Positions 37,601-48,233 of a stretch of 64,000 nucleotides of DNA are shown here, piece by piece. Position 1 is the stretch's first letter. Every line of letters begins with the position of its first letter. The notes beneath the pieces are model-generated. The model saw nothing but the letters and a program-made list of their open reading frames with translations, did no database searches and was not told where the DNA came from. Position numbers and translations under genes: made by a program. Source of the DNA: Saururus chinensis. Lineage: Eukaryota > Streptophyta > Magnoliopsida > Piperales > Saururaceae. Location of the stretch: positions 30,610,756 to 30,674,755 of the forward strand of contig CP141147.1 of the NCBI GenBank assembly GCA_035235625.1, written 5' to 3'.

Positions 37601-40600
37601 AATTACCAATTATGTTGAATACACGATGATGATGGATGGGAAACAGTGTTGACCTTACATGTATACTGTGCAGATGGTACATATACTCCTGACTTGACAA
37701 GTTTGTCAGGTCGAAAATATACTAACTCTGAATGGAAAGTGGTTTATATTCATAGGATTTTCGTATTATTTCGTTAATTATTGGCAACTGTTATTACTTT
37801 GTGAAAATAACTGTGTACTATTTCTGCAGGGAAATGCTGATAATCCAATCTCTGTATATTATCATTGGAAGAGAATTTGCACCCAATATTTTCATTATTG
37901 GTGTCAGAACAGTGTACCATTTCGTTTGTTTTTTGATTCTTCAACAGGTGCAATTGGTGTTATAAGAAAAAGCTCGGTATCTTTATTCCGCTGTTTAGAA
38001 GACATTGAGTTGCTGATATATGGTACGATGTATTAATTTTCAGGCAGTAAGTTAGCTACTAGACCTAGAAAAGGGTGGGATCAGGAAGTTTCAAACATAT
38101 GTTTTGTATCACTCTTATGTTGTTTATTTTTTAGCCAGTATTATAAGGGCCTGTTGAGTATATGGATGTGGATATGAAGGAAAAACTAAAAGTTTGACTT
38201 CTTTCCTTGTCTTTCTTGCGTCAGGCTCTGTTGATGAATCTGGAAGTTTTGCAAGCTCAGGGTTAGTTCTGCCATATAATGAACATGAGAGCAAAATCCT
38301 TCTTGAAATACTAAGGTGCATTAGCAGCATCAACCACCAATTAGGCAGATCTGCTTCAATACTTTACTACGAGGCACTTGTTTATCCACAAACGATCTCA
38401 CCTGAAGATATCTTTCCTCAGTTGCTAAAAATCTTGGATGTGGGTTATAATATATCGGTAGCCGAGTTACTTAAGTCACAAGTTGGTGCTGATGTTGCTT
38501 GGGAGAAGGAACAGTCGTATCATAAAAATCAGAGAAAATTTTCAGTAGAGATGTTGCTTTCTTTCTGCCATTTAAGCAATAAAGCTAGTTCATGGAATGG
38601 AGTTTTAGATGTACTAGAAAATTTTTTGGAGTATCTAATCCCCTACAAGCATAACAAAAGTGATGTTGCAAAGGAATTTTTCAACATCAATAGCTTCTTA
38701 ATGGTTCAAGCCACCTCACAGGTTGCACGAGTGATGCTTGAGTCTGCCTTTGATGTACTTCTGCTGCTTGGTTATCTTGTCAACATCAGTGGTCAGGTAT
38801 TAATAGAGAAGTTTGGATCCATTGCACTTCTTCCATCATTTGCTAGCGTTTAAATGTTGCAAACGCTTTCCAAATTGAACTGGTCATTTGATAAGAGCTG
38901 GGGAATCAATAGAGGTGCTAAGAGCTTGGGTTCAACTTGAACATTACTGATTCAATCTCAATATTTACAGTTTAAGTTTTTCAGGAGAATTTGCTAGGTA
39001 GTTTAATCAAATGGCATTCTGACTCACAAGATGAAGGTTGTTCAGCATTTTCCATTGTGGCGAAGAAGAATTTATTTGTGAACGATAGATTTTAACTGAT
39101 GTTGTTGCTATTAGTATTGAATTTAGATTACTCCTATATAAATAATCAATCTACTTATACATATAAGTTTTCCTTCAGCCGCGAGGCCAATAATAAAATT
39201 GCTCTTCTACTCGTATTGCTAGAATAACCTTTTACAAGTTACCTAGAACATTGCCCACCAGATGTGAATTTGTTTAGGATGAAGCATGAGGATAATTTAT
39301 TCCATTGAAATCCTATCATTTGCAAATTTACATGTCAGATGTTAAATGTTGCTAAAATATCATTAAGGTACTTAAAATATTTCCACCTCAAATGTGAATT
39401 TGTTTAGGTTGAAGCCTAAGGATAATTTATTCCATCAAAATCAGAACATTCGAAGATCTCATGTGGGATATTAAATAATGCTAACACAGTGTATGTGATC
39501 GAGGGGTCAATAGTGTGGATTCTTCCTAGATGTCTTCTACAATGGCTGTTATCTGCTACTCTGTCCCTGAAAAAACACCAAATTGGTATGGGTCATATAT
39601 TAGAGACAATTTGTGTTACAACTGGTGGTTTGGCACCCTCAGGTAGGGCTGAGAAAATTCAACCTGACCCGCTTAACCCTCACCCAACCCAATTAAAATA
39701 AGGTCAGGTTTTAAAATTTTTACCTGTTTTAAAAGTAGGTTGGGTTAGGATTTACCTGCATAACCCGCACAAGCTGATCTCGACCCTATTATTTAATGAT
39801 GCCATGACCTAAGGTGGAGAGATTCAAAAGAAATTCTCAGACAATTCAATTTTCTCTTATATTTTTATTTTATCTAATAATTAATTAGTAATTTTTATTG
39901 GATTTTTATAGTCTTGTACGCGTGTAATAATGTCACAATGCTCTTTCTTCAACTCACACTTTCTCAAATAACACATAAAATGTTTGACATTTATTTATAA
40001 TGTTGTGATGTATCTAAATTCTTTCTATGTTTGTCCCATGCAATGATAATGTATAAACTATTAAGTTAAGAAAAAATATTTAATTGATGAAAAAAATTAG
40101 GGTTACCTGCATACCCAACCTAACCCGACCAAAATAAGGTTAGGATTTACATTTTCAACCCAATTAATGAATAGTTGGGATTTACATTTTCAACCCAATT
40201 AATGAATAGGATCAGGTCATGATCTGACCCAATTTAAGTGCGAGTCAAGGCCGACATGACCTGATATGACCCGACCCAACTCAATTCCCAGCCCTACCCT
40301 CAGGTTGAGGTTGGGTAAATCTTGGGTACGGTTTATTTTTAAGACCATGGGTTAGTGTCTAGATTGAGCCAAATACATGTCCATCAATTTGGTATCTGCC
40401 CTAAAGTTCATGGTTCAACTGATTTTAGTTTTGAATTAAGGAAAGAAGATAATTACTGTGTGGAAAAACTGTCTGACATAAGAGGAATAAATGAGATGAT
40501 ATAAAAAAATAAAATGGAAAATTACAAAAAGTATTAGGTGATTAAACATCATTTCCTAATGTTTCGAATAAATGAATAAATGTTTTAGTAGGCAACATAT

Positions 40601-43600
40601 GTGCGAAAAACAATCAGCTTGTCTTCATCTTCTTTATTTCCACGGTTATTAGCAGAACTTTTACTTTACCTATGGTTTTTTTTAGAAATGGATGACTTGT
40701 TGCTTATATAATCATATATGGTGCAGATTCTTATGGATCACAAGGATATCTCCCGCATACAAGTCGTGTTAATCCCAAAGGTTCAGCTGATACTAACACA
40801 ATGGCTTATCGTTAACTTAATGGGCACACTACCATCTGAATCACCTACCTTGGAGGATTTCAGTGCCCAGCTTTCATTGTTGCACATAGGTAATTATTTG
40901 ATTTTTTTGTGTTGTGTTCCTACAAGATTTGAAGGCAGGGAAATGTTATCAAGAGCAACAATATTCTCGTGAGTGACGATACATCTAGAATCCTGCTACG
41001 AGCCTTGGGGCTAAAATGTGGTGGAAATGAATTATTGTCAAACTCGGATCCTGATTCTTTGACATAGCCTGATCTCTTCAAAAGGTTTTCTAGTGATAGG
41101 GATGATATTGTCCAACAATGGAATAGTGTCAAAATACACACAAGAGTTCAATGTTGGTTATGAATTTCTTATTTACTATGCAACATATGCTTCTTTTATT
41201 GATAACCTAAAATTACCCTTGAAATTTGTCTATTAAAATTTCCATAAAATACATGTATTAGTGTACTGTTATATGTGTGTCCATATTTTAAAAAAAAGAG
41301 GGTATGCATTAATTCTTTTTTATAACAGTTATGGTCATGCTGATAGTGAATGAGGCATATACAAATAATGAAAAGAGCTGTTTTCGTTGGGCAACTAAAT
41401 ACGATGTTATTATGGCATGAAGATTAATACACTTAGTGCCAAAAAAATGAAGCGTACTACTGCTAGACTGTTACGTTTTTTTCTTCTCACTGGAACTAAC
41501 TAATAAATATGCCATTTTGAGAAATTGTGCTTTCTTTTTCTAGAATGATCATATTTTTCTATCCTGTGTTGTAGAAAATACTCCAGATCTACTTTTGTAT
41601 TGTGGTGGATGTTACTGTAGGTTGTATTTGTGTTTATGAGGGACACCTTGGGTACTACAAATTTCAGTTTTTTCCAATATTATTCAGCTTGACATTGCGA
41701 TATAGTCGCTAGTCCCTTACATGTTTCAATCAATATATGCAGATAACAAATTTGATAAAAGGCCGTGGGACAAAAAGCTTGGCAGATATGATTTCACATT
41801 AGCCTCTGTTCTTTTGCTTAAATATCCTGGATCGGGGGAAGTCCAAAATTGTCTCACCTCATTTTCATTTCCTAAACCAGACAATTTTGTCACCTTGGTC
41901 CGGAGTTTTAGTGGCTGGATTGTATGGGGTGACAACAATGAAGGATCCCTAGCTCTTATTGATCAAGTGATAGAAATTGCAAGAACCCTGCTTGAGCATC
42001 ATCAGTATGAAGCTGTTGAGGTATAGCTCTCTGTTATGGACCTACGTGTACTAGTAGGGAGCCCGCCCACTGGAGATTCTTTACTTTGGCTACTATTGAT
42101 TAGGATTAGGGCTTCTTAATTGGTTTCCTTGTTATGGACCTACACGGTTCACTAGTAATGGGCCCCCTACTAGTGACCCGTGTAGGTCCATAACACTCTC
42201 AGGCTTTACATTTAACTATCCTCCATCTATATTTTTTCTGGACCATATATCCTTTTCTGCTTTCAGAACTTGCATTTGAAAATCCTTTATGTATATTTCT
42301 CTATATTTTTCCTGTTCATTTTCCAGAACCTGCTTGTTCTCACTGAGGCGCATTTACGGAAGGAAAAAGTTTACCAAAGTGTTAATGGTTCAAATGGCAG
42401 TTGGTGCATTCTCCTTCATTTATTAGGTTATTGTCTTGTTGTTCAAGCACAAAGTACATTATCAAGGGCACTTAAAGAACAAAAAACTCGTGAGGCTGTT
42501 CGCTGTTTTTTTAGGTAACATTTTGTGCATATATCCCATTTACATTGTGATATTTTTCTGTAATATTAACCAAATTCTGCCATTCCCAAATGATGACTGT
42601 TCAATTAATTTTTGTGGACATATTTGTAAGAGCTGCTTGTGGGAAAGGAGCTGACCAAGCCTTGAAGAGTTTCCCATTCCAAACAGGCTTGCTATATTTA
42701 AACACAAACTCTTCCGCAGCATGGAGGCTTCAATATTATCAATATGTGATGCAGCTTTTTGAGCAGTATAATATGAGTGAAGGGGCTTGCCAATTTGCAC
42801 TAGCCGCATTGGAGCAAGTGGATGAAGTTCTTGATTCTATGGAGAATGATGATAACGTGGAATCTTTTGTTGAGCCTCCAACTGCCATTCGAGGAAGGCT
42901 TTGGGCAAATGTATTCAAGTTCACTTTGGATCTTAACAATTATAGAGATGCCTATTGTGCTATACTTTCAAATCCGGATGAGGATAGCAAGAATGTTTGC
43001 CTTCGGCGCTTCTTGATTGTGCTCTGTGAGCGAGGCGCTACCAAGGTTATTTTATCTACATTTTAATTATCTCTACTTTATTTGGTTTCTTCTTCACTCT
43101 GCTATAAAGAATACAAATTTTCTTTGTAGGTCCTTTGTGATGGTGAATTACCATTTGTTGGACTAGTGGACAAAGTGGTTCAAGAGCTAACCTGGAAGGT
43201 CTGGCCTGCCCAAAATTTTCTAAAATTTTCATACCCTTTTTTAAAATTATTGACCATTGGTTTTTATGTAGAATTTGTAGTTCATTTTAGTGATAATGCT
43301 ATGTATGGAGTGATAATGTTATGTATGGATACTCTAATTCATGCAGGCTGAGCGCTCTGACATTACTGCAAAACCGAATCCTTATAAATTGCTATACGCA
43401 TTTGAAATGCATCGACACAACTGGCGAAAGGCAGCCACATATATGTACCAATATTCTGTTCGCCTAAGCAAAGAAGCATCTGTAAAAGAACACCATCAGC
43501 TGTTATCAACATTCCAAGAGAGACTCAATGCATTAGCTGCATCTATAAATGCTCTAAGTTTTGTTCATCCTGCTTATGCTTGGATTGATGAAAGTCACAT

Positions 43601-46600
43601 TTCTCCTGATCAACATTCACCAAATAAAAAGCCGAGGAAAATTTTGGATTGTGAGTTGATGTATTGTTTACAACGTGATAGGTTAAGTCCATTGGTGTCT
43701 GAAGATGGCTTGATTCTTCACTGTTTTACAGCACTGAATTATTTCCTATTTGCCTTGCCTTTATTTAGGTAATAAATTGTTTTGCAGCTGATGTTTCGCA
43801 ACTATGGAGGGTGGAAGGTTGTGTTGACATTCAGAAACTGGAGAATTTATATGTGATCACATCAGCACAATATTTACTTCTACAAGAAAATGTTAAACCG
43901 ACTTCTACAGGTGCTGATTAGTTACGGTTTTTCTTCTTTTGGATATATATGTAACTTAACCTCGCAGGACTGGACACCCACCTGCCAGGAAATTGCTTAC
44001 TATATACATGGCATTTATGTTGTGGAAATGGTGGGTTAATGTGGTTAGTAGAAATAAGTTAGTCCCTTCTCCAACACCTTAGGCTTCTAGTGAAATGGTT
44101 CATTAATATGGTTCAATTCCTATGGGATGCAGTGTCTCATGCTATTTATGTGTCCCATGTGTATGTTTATGCGTACACCCACTTGCAGTGCTTTGTAGTA
44201 CTTGCATTTGTGAGGATTTATTAGTGTGCTGATACAAATAATTTTCCTACCCTAATAGCTTCATCTTTTAGGTGAAGTGGTTAACCAACATGGTGAAAAT
44301 GGCTTAGCCCAAGTTTGACATTGAATAAAATTAGAGAATATCAAATTAGTTAAAAAGGTCCTTGCAAGACTTTTGTAATACAATGTTTCCGTTAGACTTA
44401 AAGATTTTGGGAAGAACGAGTTTTGTGTTGTCTTAAATTAGATTACTTGAGGCTCTCAGGGCCAGTAAGATGTGTCTGTCTCTCGTGTAAAGGTTACTTT
44501 TGTAATAAAATGTTTCCGTTAGACTTGAAGATTTTGGGAAGAACGAGTTTTGTGTTGTCCTAATTAGATTACTTGAGGCTCTCAGGGCCAGTAAGATGTG
44601 GCTGTCTCTCGTTTAAAGGTTTTTTTATACAGATAGAAAATTTGTTGTAAACTAAAGAGATTTGAATGAATAATCTTGGTTCAGAAATTTTTGTTTCCTA
44701 TTCTTAGAAAATTTGAAAATTGGAATTTGTAACTACCTTGGTAGAGAACATAGTATTATTGATGAAAGGTGGGGTTGTGCCAGAGACTCTTGAGTAAGTG
44801 AAGCTGTAGCTATGCCAGTAGTTTCTTTAATCTGTGCTATGTATTTCTGTAAATAATTTGTGGATTTAATTTGATTAAGTTGATCTTTTTTGAGAGCGCA
44901 GCATACAAATTATCTTAATATATTTATTTTGACTATTCAAATCCGGTAACCCGCATCTCTAATTTAATTTGCAACCAACTATACAATGATGCAAATACTA
45001 GAGGAATGGATTATACCATTGAGTGAACCGATATGTTCCAGCATGACTTTGGTTTCTCTTGTGTACTGATGCAGGTAGTCAAACTTGTCTATCAGATATG
45101 GTCGATCTGTTGGTCCAGGCAGAATTATATGACATGGCATTTACGGTAACTCTTAAATTCTGGAAGGACTCCGGACTCAAAAGGTTACACGTAGAATTCC
45201 CCAATTTATATTTACAAGTCAAGCATGTATTTCCCTGTGATATCTTTTAACATTTTAATATCTTACTACAGAGAACTGGAGCGAGTCTTTGTCTCTCTCT
45301 CCCAAAGATGTTGCAATGGTAGAGTAGGCTTCTCAACTGTAGAGTAAGTACTTCTTTATTCAATTTTTTACATGTTTTAGTTTTCTTTCTGACATACAGA
45401 ACGTATTTGTTTAACTTCTGTGTTTTAGCTGCAATATTTTATGGAACAATATGGTTGAAATCTTATGAGTTCAATCATTGTGGCAGGACAACTGGTAAGC
45501 TCTTAACATATGGGGATCGTCCAAGCATTTGTGGTGCAACTGAAACGAGTCAGTGTGAGGCTGCTAGTCATTCCATGGTGGCTTCCCGATGGGAAATGCT
45601 AGAGCTATTTCTCGTATGTGATTCTGCCTTAGTGTCATTACTTGGCTTTGTACTTTTAAGTGTTATTATCAACATAGTCCATAGACTCTTATTGTTGTTT
45701 AATACATTTGGGCATCTCACCTGGGGCTGTAATTTGTAGCTTATTTCTTTTCTTTCTGTTTTTGATGTTTACGTAATTGTTGCAGGAGAAATACATGAAA
45801 TTACACCCACGACTACCAGCAACCGTTGCTGAAACACTCCTGCATACTGATCCGCAAATTGAACTGCCTTTGTGGCTAGTGCGAATGTTCAAGGTTTTCT
45901 GTCTGATTTGGTGTATATATAACCTGTGTCTGGAAACATGAATTATTGGCGTTTTTTGTATTAAACCTTTGTTTTTCTATTGCTCTTTATCTTTGGATCC
46001 CTTCTTTTGAACTTAACAAATTGGAGTTTTGCTATAAGCATCTTATTTTAAATAGATGCAAATAAATAATTTGAATGGTTATTGTACGTGGAGCAAGCAG
46101 GGTGGAAGAAAGGCAAAATGCTGGGGAATGGCCGGTCAAGAGTCTGATGCAGCAACACTATTTCGTCTTTATGTTGACTATGGTCGCTATGCTGAAGCTA
46201 CAAATTTGTTGCTAGAGTGCTTGGAATCCTTCTCATCTCTGGTAGTGTAACTTCTGTCAATGTGTTTTTTCTTTTCTAGAGAACGTACACTTCTTAAGCT
46301 TAATCTTTTGCCTTTAACAGAGGCCAGCAGATGTAATTAAGCGGAAAAAGATGTCTGCTGTTTGGTTCCCCTACATGGCAATAGAGCGGCTGTGGTGCCA
46401 ATTGGAGGAGCTGAAAAGTGCTGGCCACATGTTAGATCAATGCGAGAAACTGAAGAAATTGTTGCATGGAGCTTTGCTCAACCACTTGAAGCAAGTAAGA
46501 CCAATGGCTTTTCATTTTTGACGTGAGAGTTCTTTTCCCCTCCTGGCATCTAATCATTCTCTCATGGTTTGCAGATTAAGGTGGACTCAGAGGATGCAAT

Positions 46601-46619
46601 GGCCTCTGCTCAATCGTGA
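22605..46619 (+). CDS. NUP160: Nuclear pore complex protein NUP160 (26 exons, 1499 aa)
   Basis: Scaffold of the nuclear pore outer ring (NUP107-160 Y-complex), needed for mRNA export; Arabidopsis SAR1 is the homologue. Exons: 22605-22783, 22907-23039, 23125-23389, 24122-24182, 25320-25477, 28363-28448, 35027-35161, 35288-35385, 36353-36473, 37340-37522, 37830-38022, 38225-38796, 40727-40889, 41743-42020, 42327-42514, 42631-43045, 43130-43198, 43347-43650, 43788-43910, 45075-45183, 45272-45343, 45487-45613, 45786-45893, 46101-46241, 46321-46494, 46575-46619. Phases agree throughout; 4500 nt. The N-terminal half is the beta-propeller (YLIWRVHKSLP, YAITVSGVAYVLRL, GSLRVWDL, KLWILKEDGSMLY); the rest is the helical stack (YGRYAEATNLL, AIERLWCQLEEL). 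Intron 5 seems to use a GC donor. Intron 6 is 6.6 kb because a copia element inserted. The start is the first ATG in a GC-rich leader. Looks intact. Confidence 0.93.
23505..23523. repeat. (AT)n microsatellite in NUP160 intron 3
   Basis: A run of alternating AT dinucleotides about 19 bases long. Confidence 0.9.
24430..24790. other. GC-richer repeat-like segment in NUP160 intron 4
   Basis: This stretch differs in composition from the AT-rich intron around it. It has CCTATAAATAGAG at about 24590, which looks like a TATA box, followed by CCCACGGGAGTGTGTCG and ATGCGCCGGGCGCACTGCG. It may be part of a decayed LTR or SINE, but I found no end motifs or second copy in the window. Confidence 0.3.
26464..26528. 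mobile_element. Stowaway-like palindromic miniature element in NUP160 intron 5
   Basis: CCCTTCCGTCCTACATTTAT and the reverse complement of the right half, CTCCCTCTGTCCCACATTTAT, pair almost perfectly around the centre TTTAATTAAA, so the whole 65 bases form a hairpin. TA dinucleotides flank it on both sides, as for Tc1/mariner-derived Stowaway elements. The CTCCCTCCGTCC-like end is typical of plant Stowaways. Confidence 0.85.
26838..27483. mobile_element. Fold-back element, copy 1 (NUP160 intron 5)
   Basis: The left end GGTTCGCAATATCTT and the right end AAGATATTGCGAACC are exact inverted repeats, and the pairing continues with gaps through GAGATATT/ATATCTC-type repeats on both sides. No coding sequence is seen. 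The target duplication is unclear; the flanks share only TCTTGC. Related copies are at 34067-34853 and about 47445-48000. Confidence 0.75.
28860..29297. other. Decayed repeat next to the copia insertion in intron 6
   Basis: AAGTTGCCTCAAAAGCT occurs twice (about 28976 and 29169), and the phrase GGCCCAA recurs several times. It looks like remains of an older element into which, or beside which, the copia element at 29298 inserted. No coding sequence is seen. Confidence 0.4.
29590..30437 (-). pseudogene. Copia reverse transcriptase C-terminus and RNase H remains
   Basis: On the minus strand 30437-30237 reads ELFEMKDLGFLRYFLG, the conserved copia reverse transcriptase tail. 29888-29586 reads MWLCWLLADIGV followed by MYCDNKSAIQITHN and KHLEINCYFVHHHL, the RNase H region with its D-N-K-S-A motif. 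Frameshifts and stops separate the pieces. Confidence 0.88.
30445..32080 (+). pseudogene. Copia leader and gag in inverted orientation
   Basis: The segment starts with GCTATCAAGGTATCAAGAGC, which contains a primer-binding-site-like GGTATCAAGAGC. Gag follows: MDLLDKYDNFQAISVCLN and NYSYWSYVTSNFIMGKGSW, then ALRDEYEVICSFIL, and a zinc knuckle CNYCHKKGHRKKNC near 31528-31562. The protease start FDSGTTHHMTP is at about 31910. Several frameshifts and stops break it. A 20-bp direct repeat, CTTCAGTATCGTGAGGA, lies at 31245-31280. It runs opposite to the LTRs that flank it. Confidence 0.85.
32864..32951. repeat. Tandem duplication, 2 x 44 bp, beside the copia insertion
   Basis: AACAGATACTTGTTTAGACA followed by CTAGTCATCTGTGATCAACT occurs twice, starting at 32864 and 32908. 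Confidence 0.95.
32952..34060. other. NUP160 intron 6, no feature seen
   Basis: About 1.1 kb of intron sequence without a recognisable gene or element end. Confidence 0.5.
34067..34853. mobile_element. Fold-back element, copy 2 (NUP160 intron 6)
   Basis: The left end GGTTTGCAATCTCGG and the right end (reverse complement AGTTTGCAATCTCAG) are inverted repeats. Subterminal GAGATATT, GATCTC and TCTCGG motifs repeat in both arms. It shares the GGTTYGCAAT terminus with copy 1. No coding sequence is seen. Confidence 0.7.
39644..40296. mobile_element. 653-bp hAT-type miniature element in NUP160 intron 12
   Basis: It begins TAGGGCTGAGAAAATTCAAC and ends CAACTCAATTCCCAGCCCTA, an imperfect terminal inverted repeat of hAT style (TAGGGCTG at each outer end). 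The 8-bp target duplication CCCTCAGG is exact at 39636-39643 and 40297-40304. It contains a 34-bp tandem duplication near 40140-40208 (GATTTACATTTTCAACCC units). It has no coding capacity. A truncated relative is at 1396-1799. Confidence 0.92.
42033..42194. mobile_element. Small fold-back element in NUP160 intron 14
   Basis: GTTATGGACCTACGTGTACT at the left and the reverse complement of the right end, GTTATGGACCTACACGGGTC, are terminal inverted repeats. A third copy of the end, in the left orientation, lies at about 42132. The last 60 bases can therefore form a tight hairpin around GGGCCCCC. It sits 13 bases after exon 14. The class is uncertain, since no clear target duplication is seen. Confidence 0.65.
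44369..44621. repeat. Tandem duplication, 2 x about 127 bp, in NUP160 intron 19
   Basis: Two near-identical copies start at 44369 and 44496; both contain TGTTTCCGTTAGACTT, GGGAAGAACGAGTTTTGTGT and GAGGCTCTCAGGGCCAGTAA. Few differences suggest a fairly recent event. Confidence 0.95.
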
Positions 46620-46630
46620 GTAGGAATATT

Positions 46631-46798
46631 AAACAGTAAAATGGTTTTGTACTATAACGTCTATGAGATATGGTGTCCCTTTGTAGTCTTTTACTCGAAA
46701 AGAAATCAATGAGTAAACAGTAAAATGGTTTTGTACTTCAACGTGTATGAGATAGTGGCATTTGTAATCTTCTACTCGACTGAAATTAATGAGATGAA
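46631..46798. repeat. Tandem duplication, 2 x 84 bp, in the NUP160 3' flank
   Basis: AAACAGTAAAATGGTTTTGT starts at 46631 and again at 46715. The duplication begins 12 bases after the stop codon, so it is probably part of the 3' UTR. Confidence 0.9.
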
Positions 46799-47444
46799 GC
46801 CAGTTTTGTTTGTCTTAATCCGGTTTCCTTACCTCAAGTTCTGTTTCTTGTAAGCATTAAGCTTCACGTCAGATCTAAGAGGAATGTCCAATTCTTTTAG
46901 TTCATTTCTTATTGCATGTAGTTCAGTGTGGACCCTCCTAGAGTGTGGAACTTAATGCATTTTAACCGCAGAAATTGCAATAATTTTGTCTTATCGATAC
47001 CATATTTTATTATATAAAAAAGAAAATATTACAGTATGTTTGAGATGGGATACCTAAAGCATTATAAAAAACAGTTGCAGACAATGTTGAAATTATTTTT
47101 TGTAACACAGACAATGATGGATTGAAATAAGAGCGGTGCGATTGGCTCCCAACGCAAGCTCAATCGTCATTTTTTGTATGCTTTGTTGCCGTTGTACAAT
47201 GAGCTCGCTTTCCATGGGAATCCAACATCCCGTGGGTATGTCTCGTCAATATCTTCATATTTATCATCGGTGGTGCATCGACAATTTCATAGGTGGTATT
47301 GATTGTTTTTTACTGCAATTCTTATCTAGAATATCCAAATTCGCTCTTTTGTTAACTTTCATCTGTCGATGACCACATTGTCCCACTTGTATTATTTTTG
47401 AAGTATGAACAAGTGTGAGGCCTTATGCAAAACAAAGATTATTG

Positions 47445-48000
47445 GAGTCAATGTTTAATCTTAGATCTCGTTCTTGTCTTTATTGGCCAAAGATACAAGA
47501 TTTCGGAGAGATTTTGAAGATACCATGTAAATGATCTCAGAGATCCTAGTGAGTTTTTTTCATATATTTTTGACAATCTTACATTAATATTGAAAAATAT
47601 GATGATACTTAAGAGTCTATTAACCAAATTAAGTCAGCAGCTATAAACTTTTACATTATTTAAGTAAAGATAGAAAAGTGCATGAAGAGGTTGCTTAACA
47701 ATGCCCATATTTGAAGAGAGGGGAAAAGTTAACTTTACAGGGCTCAATTGTATATATAGTCATACTCCTAGCCTTCTTCCTTTTCCTCCTCGACTCTCTC
47801 CTTCCTCTTCTTTTCTTTACCCTTCCTTTTATCTTTCCTCTTCTTCCTTTGTTAACTCAAGGGCATGGGGATGGGGTGAAAAAAAAAGTAGCAGCAACTT
47901 GAGGTTTTAGGAAGAAAACAAAAAAATAATTTTTTGTCGTAAAAGAGAGGAGAATCTCAGATAGTGGCGAGATCTAGCTGAGATTTTGCCAAGACCGTGT
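47445..48000. mobile_element. Fold-back element, copy 3 (downstream of NUP160)
   Basis: The left arm (ATCTTAGATCTCG, TATTGGCCAAAGATACAAG, TTTCGGAGAGATTTTGAAGA) resembles the left arm of copy 2 (TTGGCCAAAAATAAGAGATA, TTGGAGAGATCTTGAAGAGA). The right arm carries the inverse (GCGAGATCTAGCTGAGATT). The ends are more decayed than in copies 1 and 2, so the borders are approximate. Confidence 0.55.
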
Positions 48001-48233
48001 AAATATTCCAAGAAGCCTCATTACATGGTCTTTTTTCTTGGTGTTATTGTCGCATGTATAGTCGCTAGTCATGAATGAAAGGCAGAATAATTAGAAAGGA
48101 AAAATGGTAAAGACGTTCGTAAAAGGATTTGAAAGGAAAGTATAGGAATTTTGAAGAGCAATTGGCCTAATGGTGAGAGAATCATGACAATTGACCGAGG
48201 ACTTCCAAGGGCAATTGGGCTGACTATGAGATC

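Noticed and set aside
43651..43772. Extension of NUP160 exon 18 as read-through coding sequence
   Set aside because: The frame stays open, but a good GTGAGT donor at 43651 joins in phase to exon 19 and restores the conserved protein; the extension has no similarity to the family.
47701..47910. Short hydrophobic, Ser/Pro-rich frames
   Set aside because: They fall in a pyrimidine-rich loop of fold-back element copy 3.
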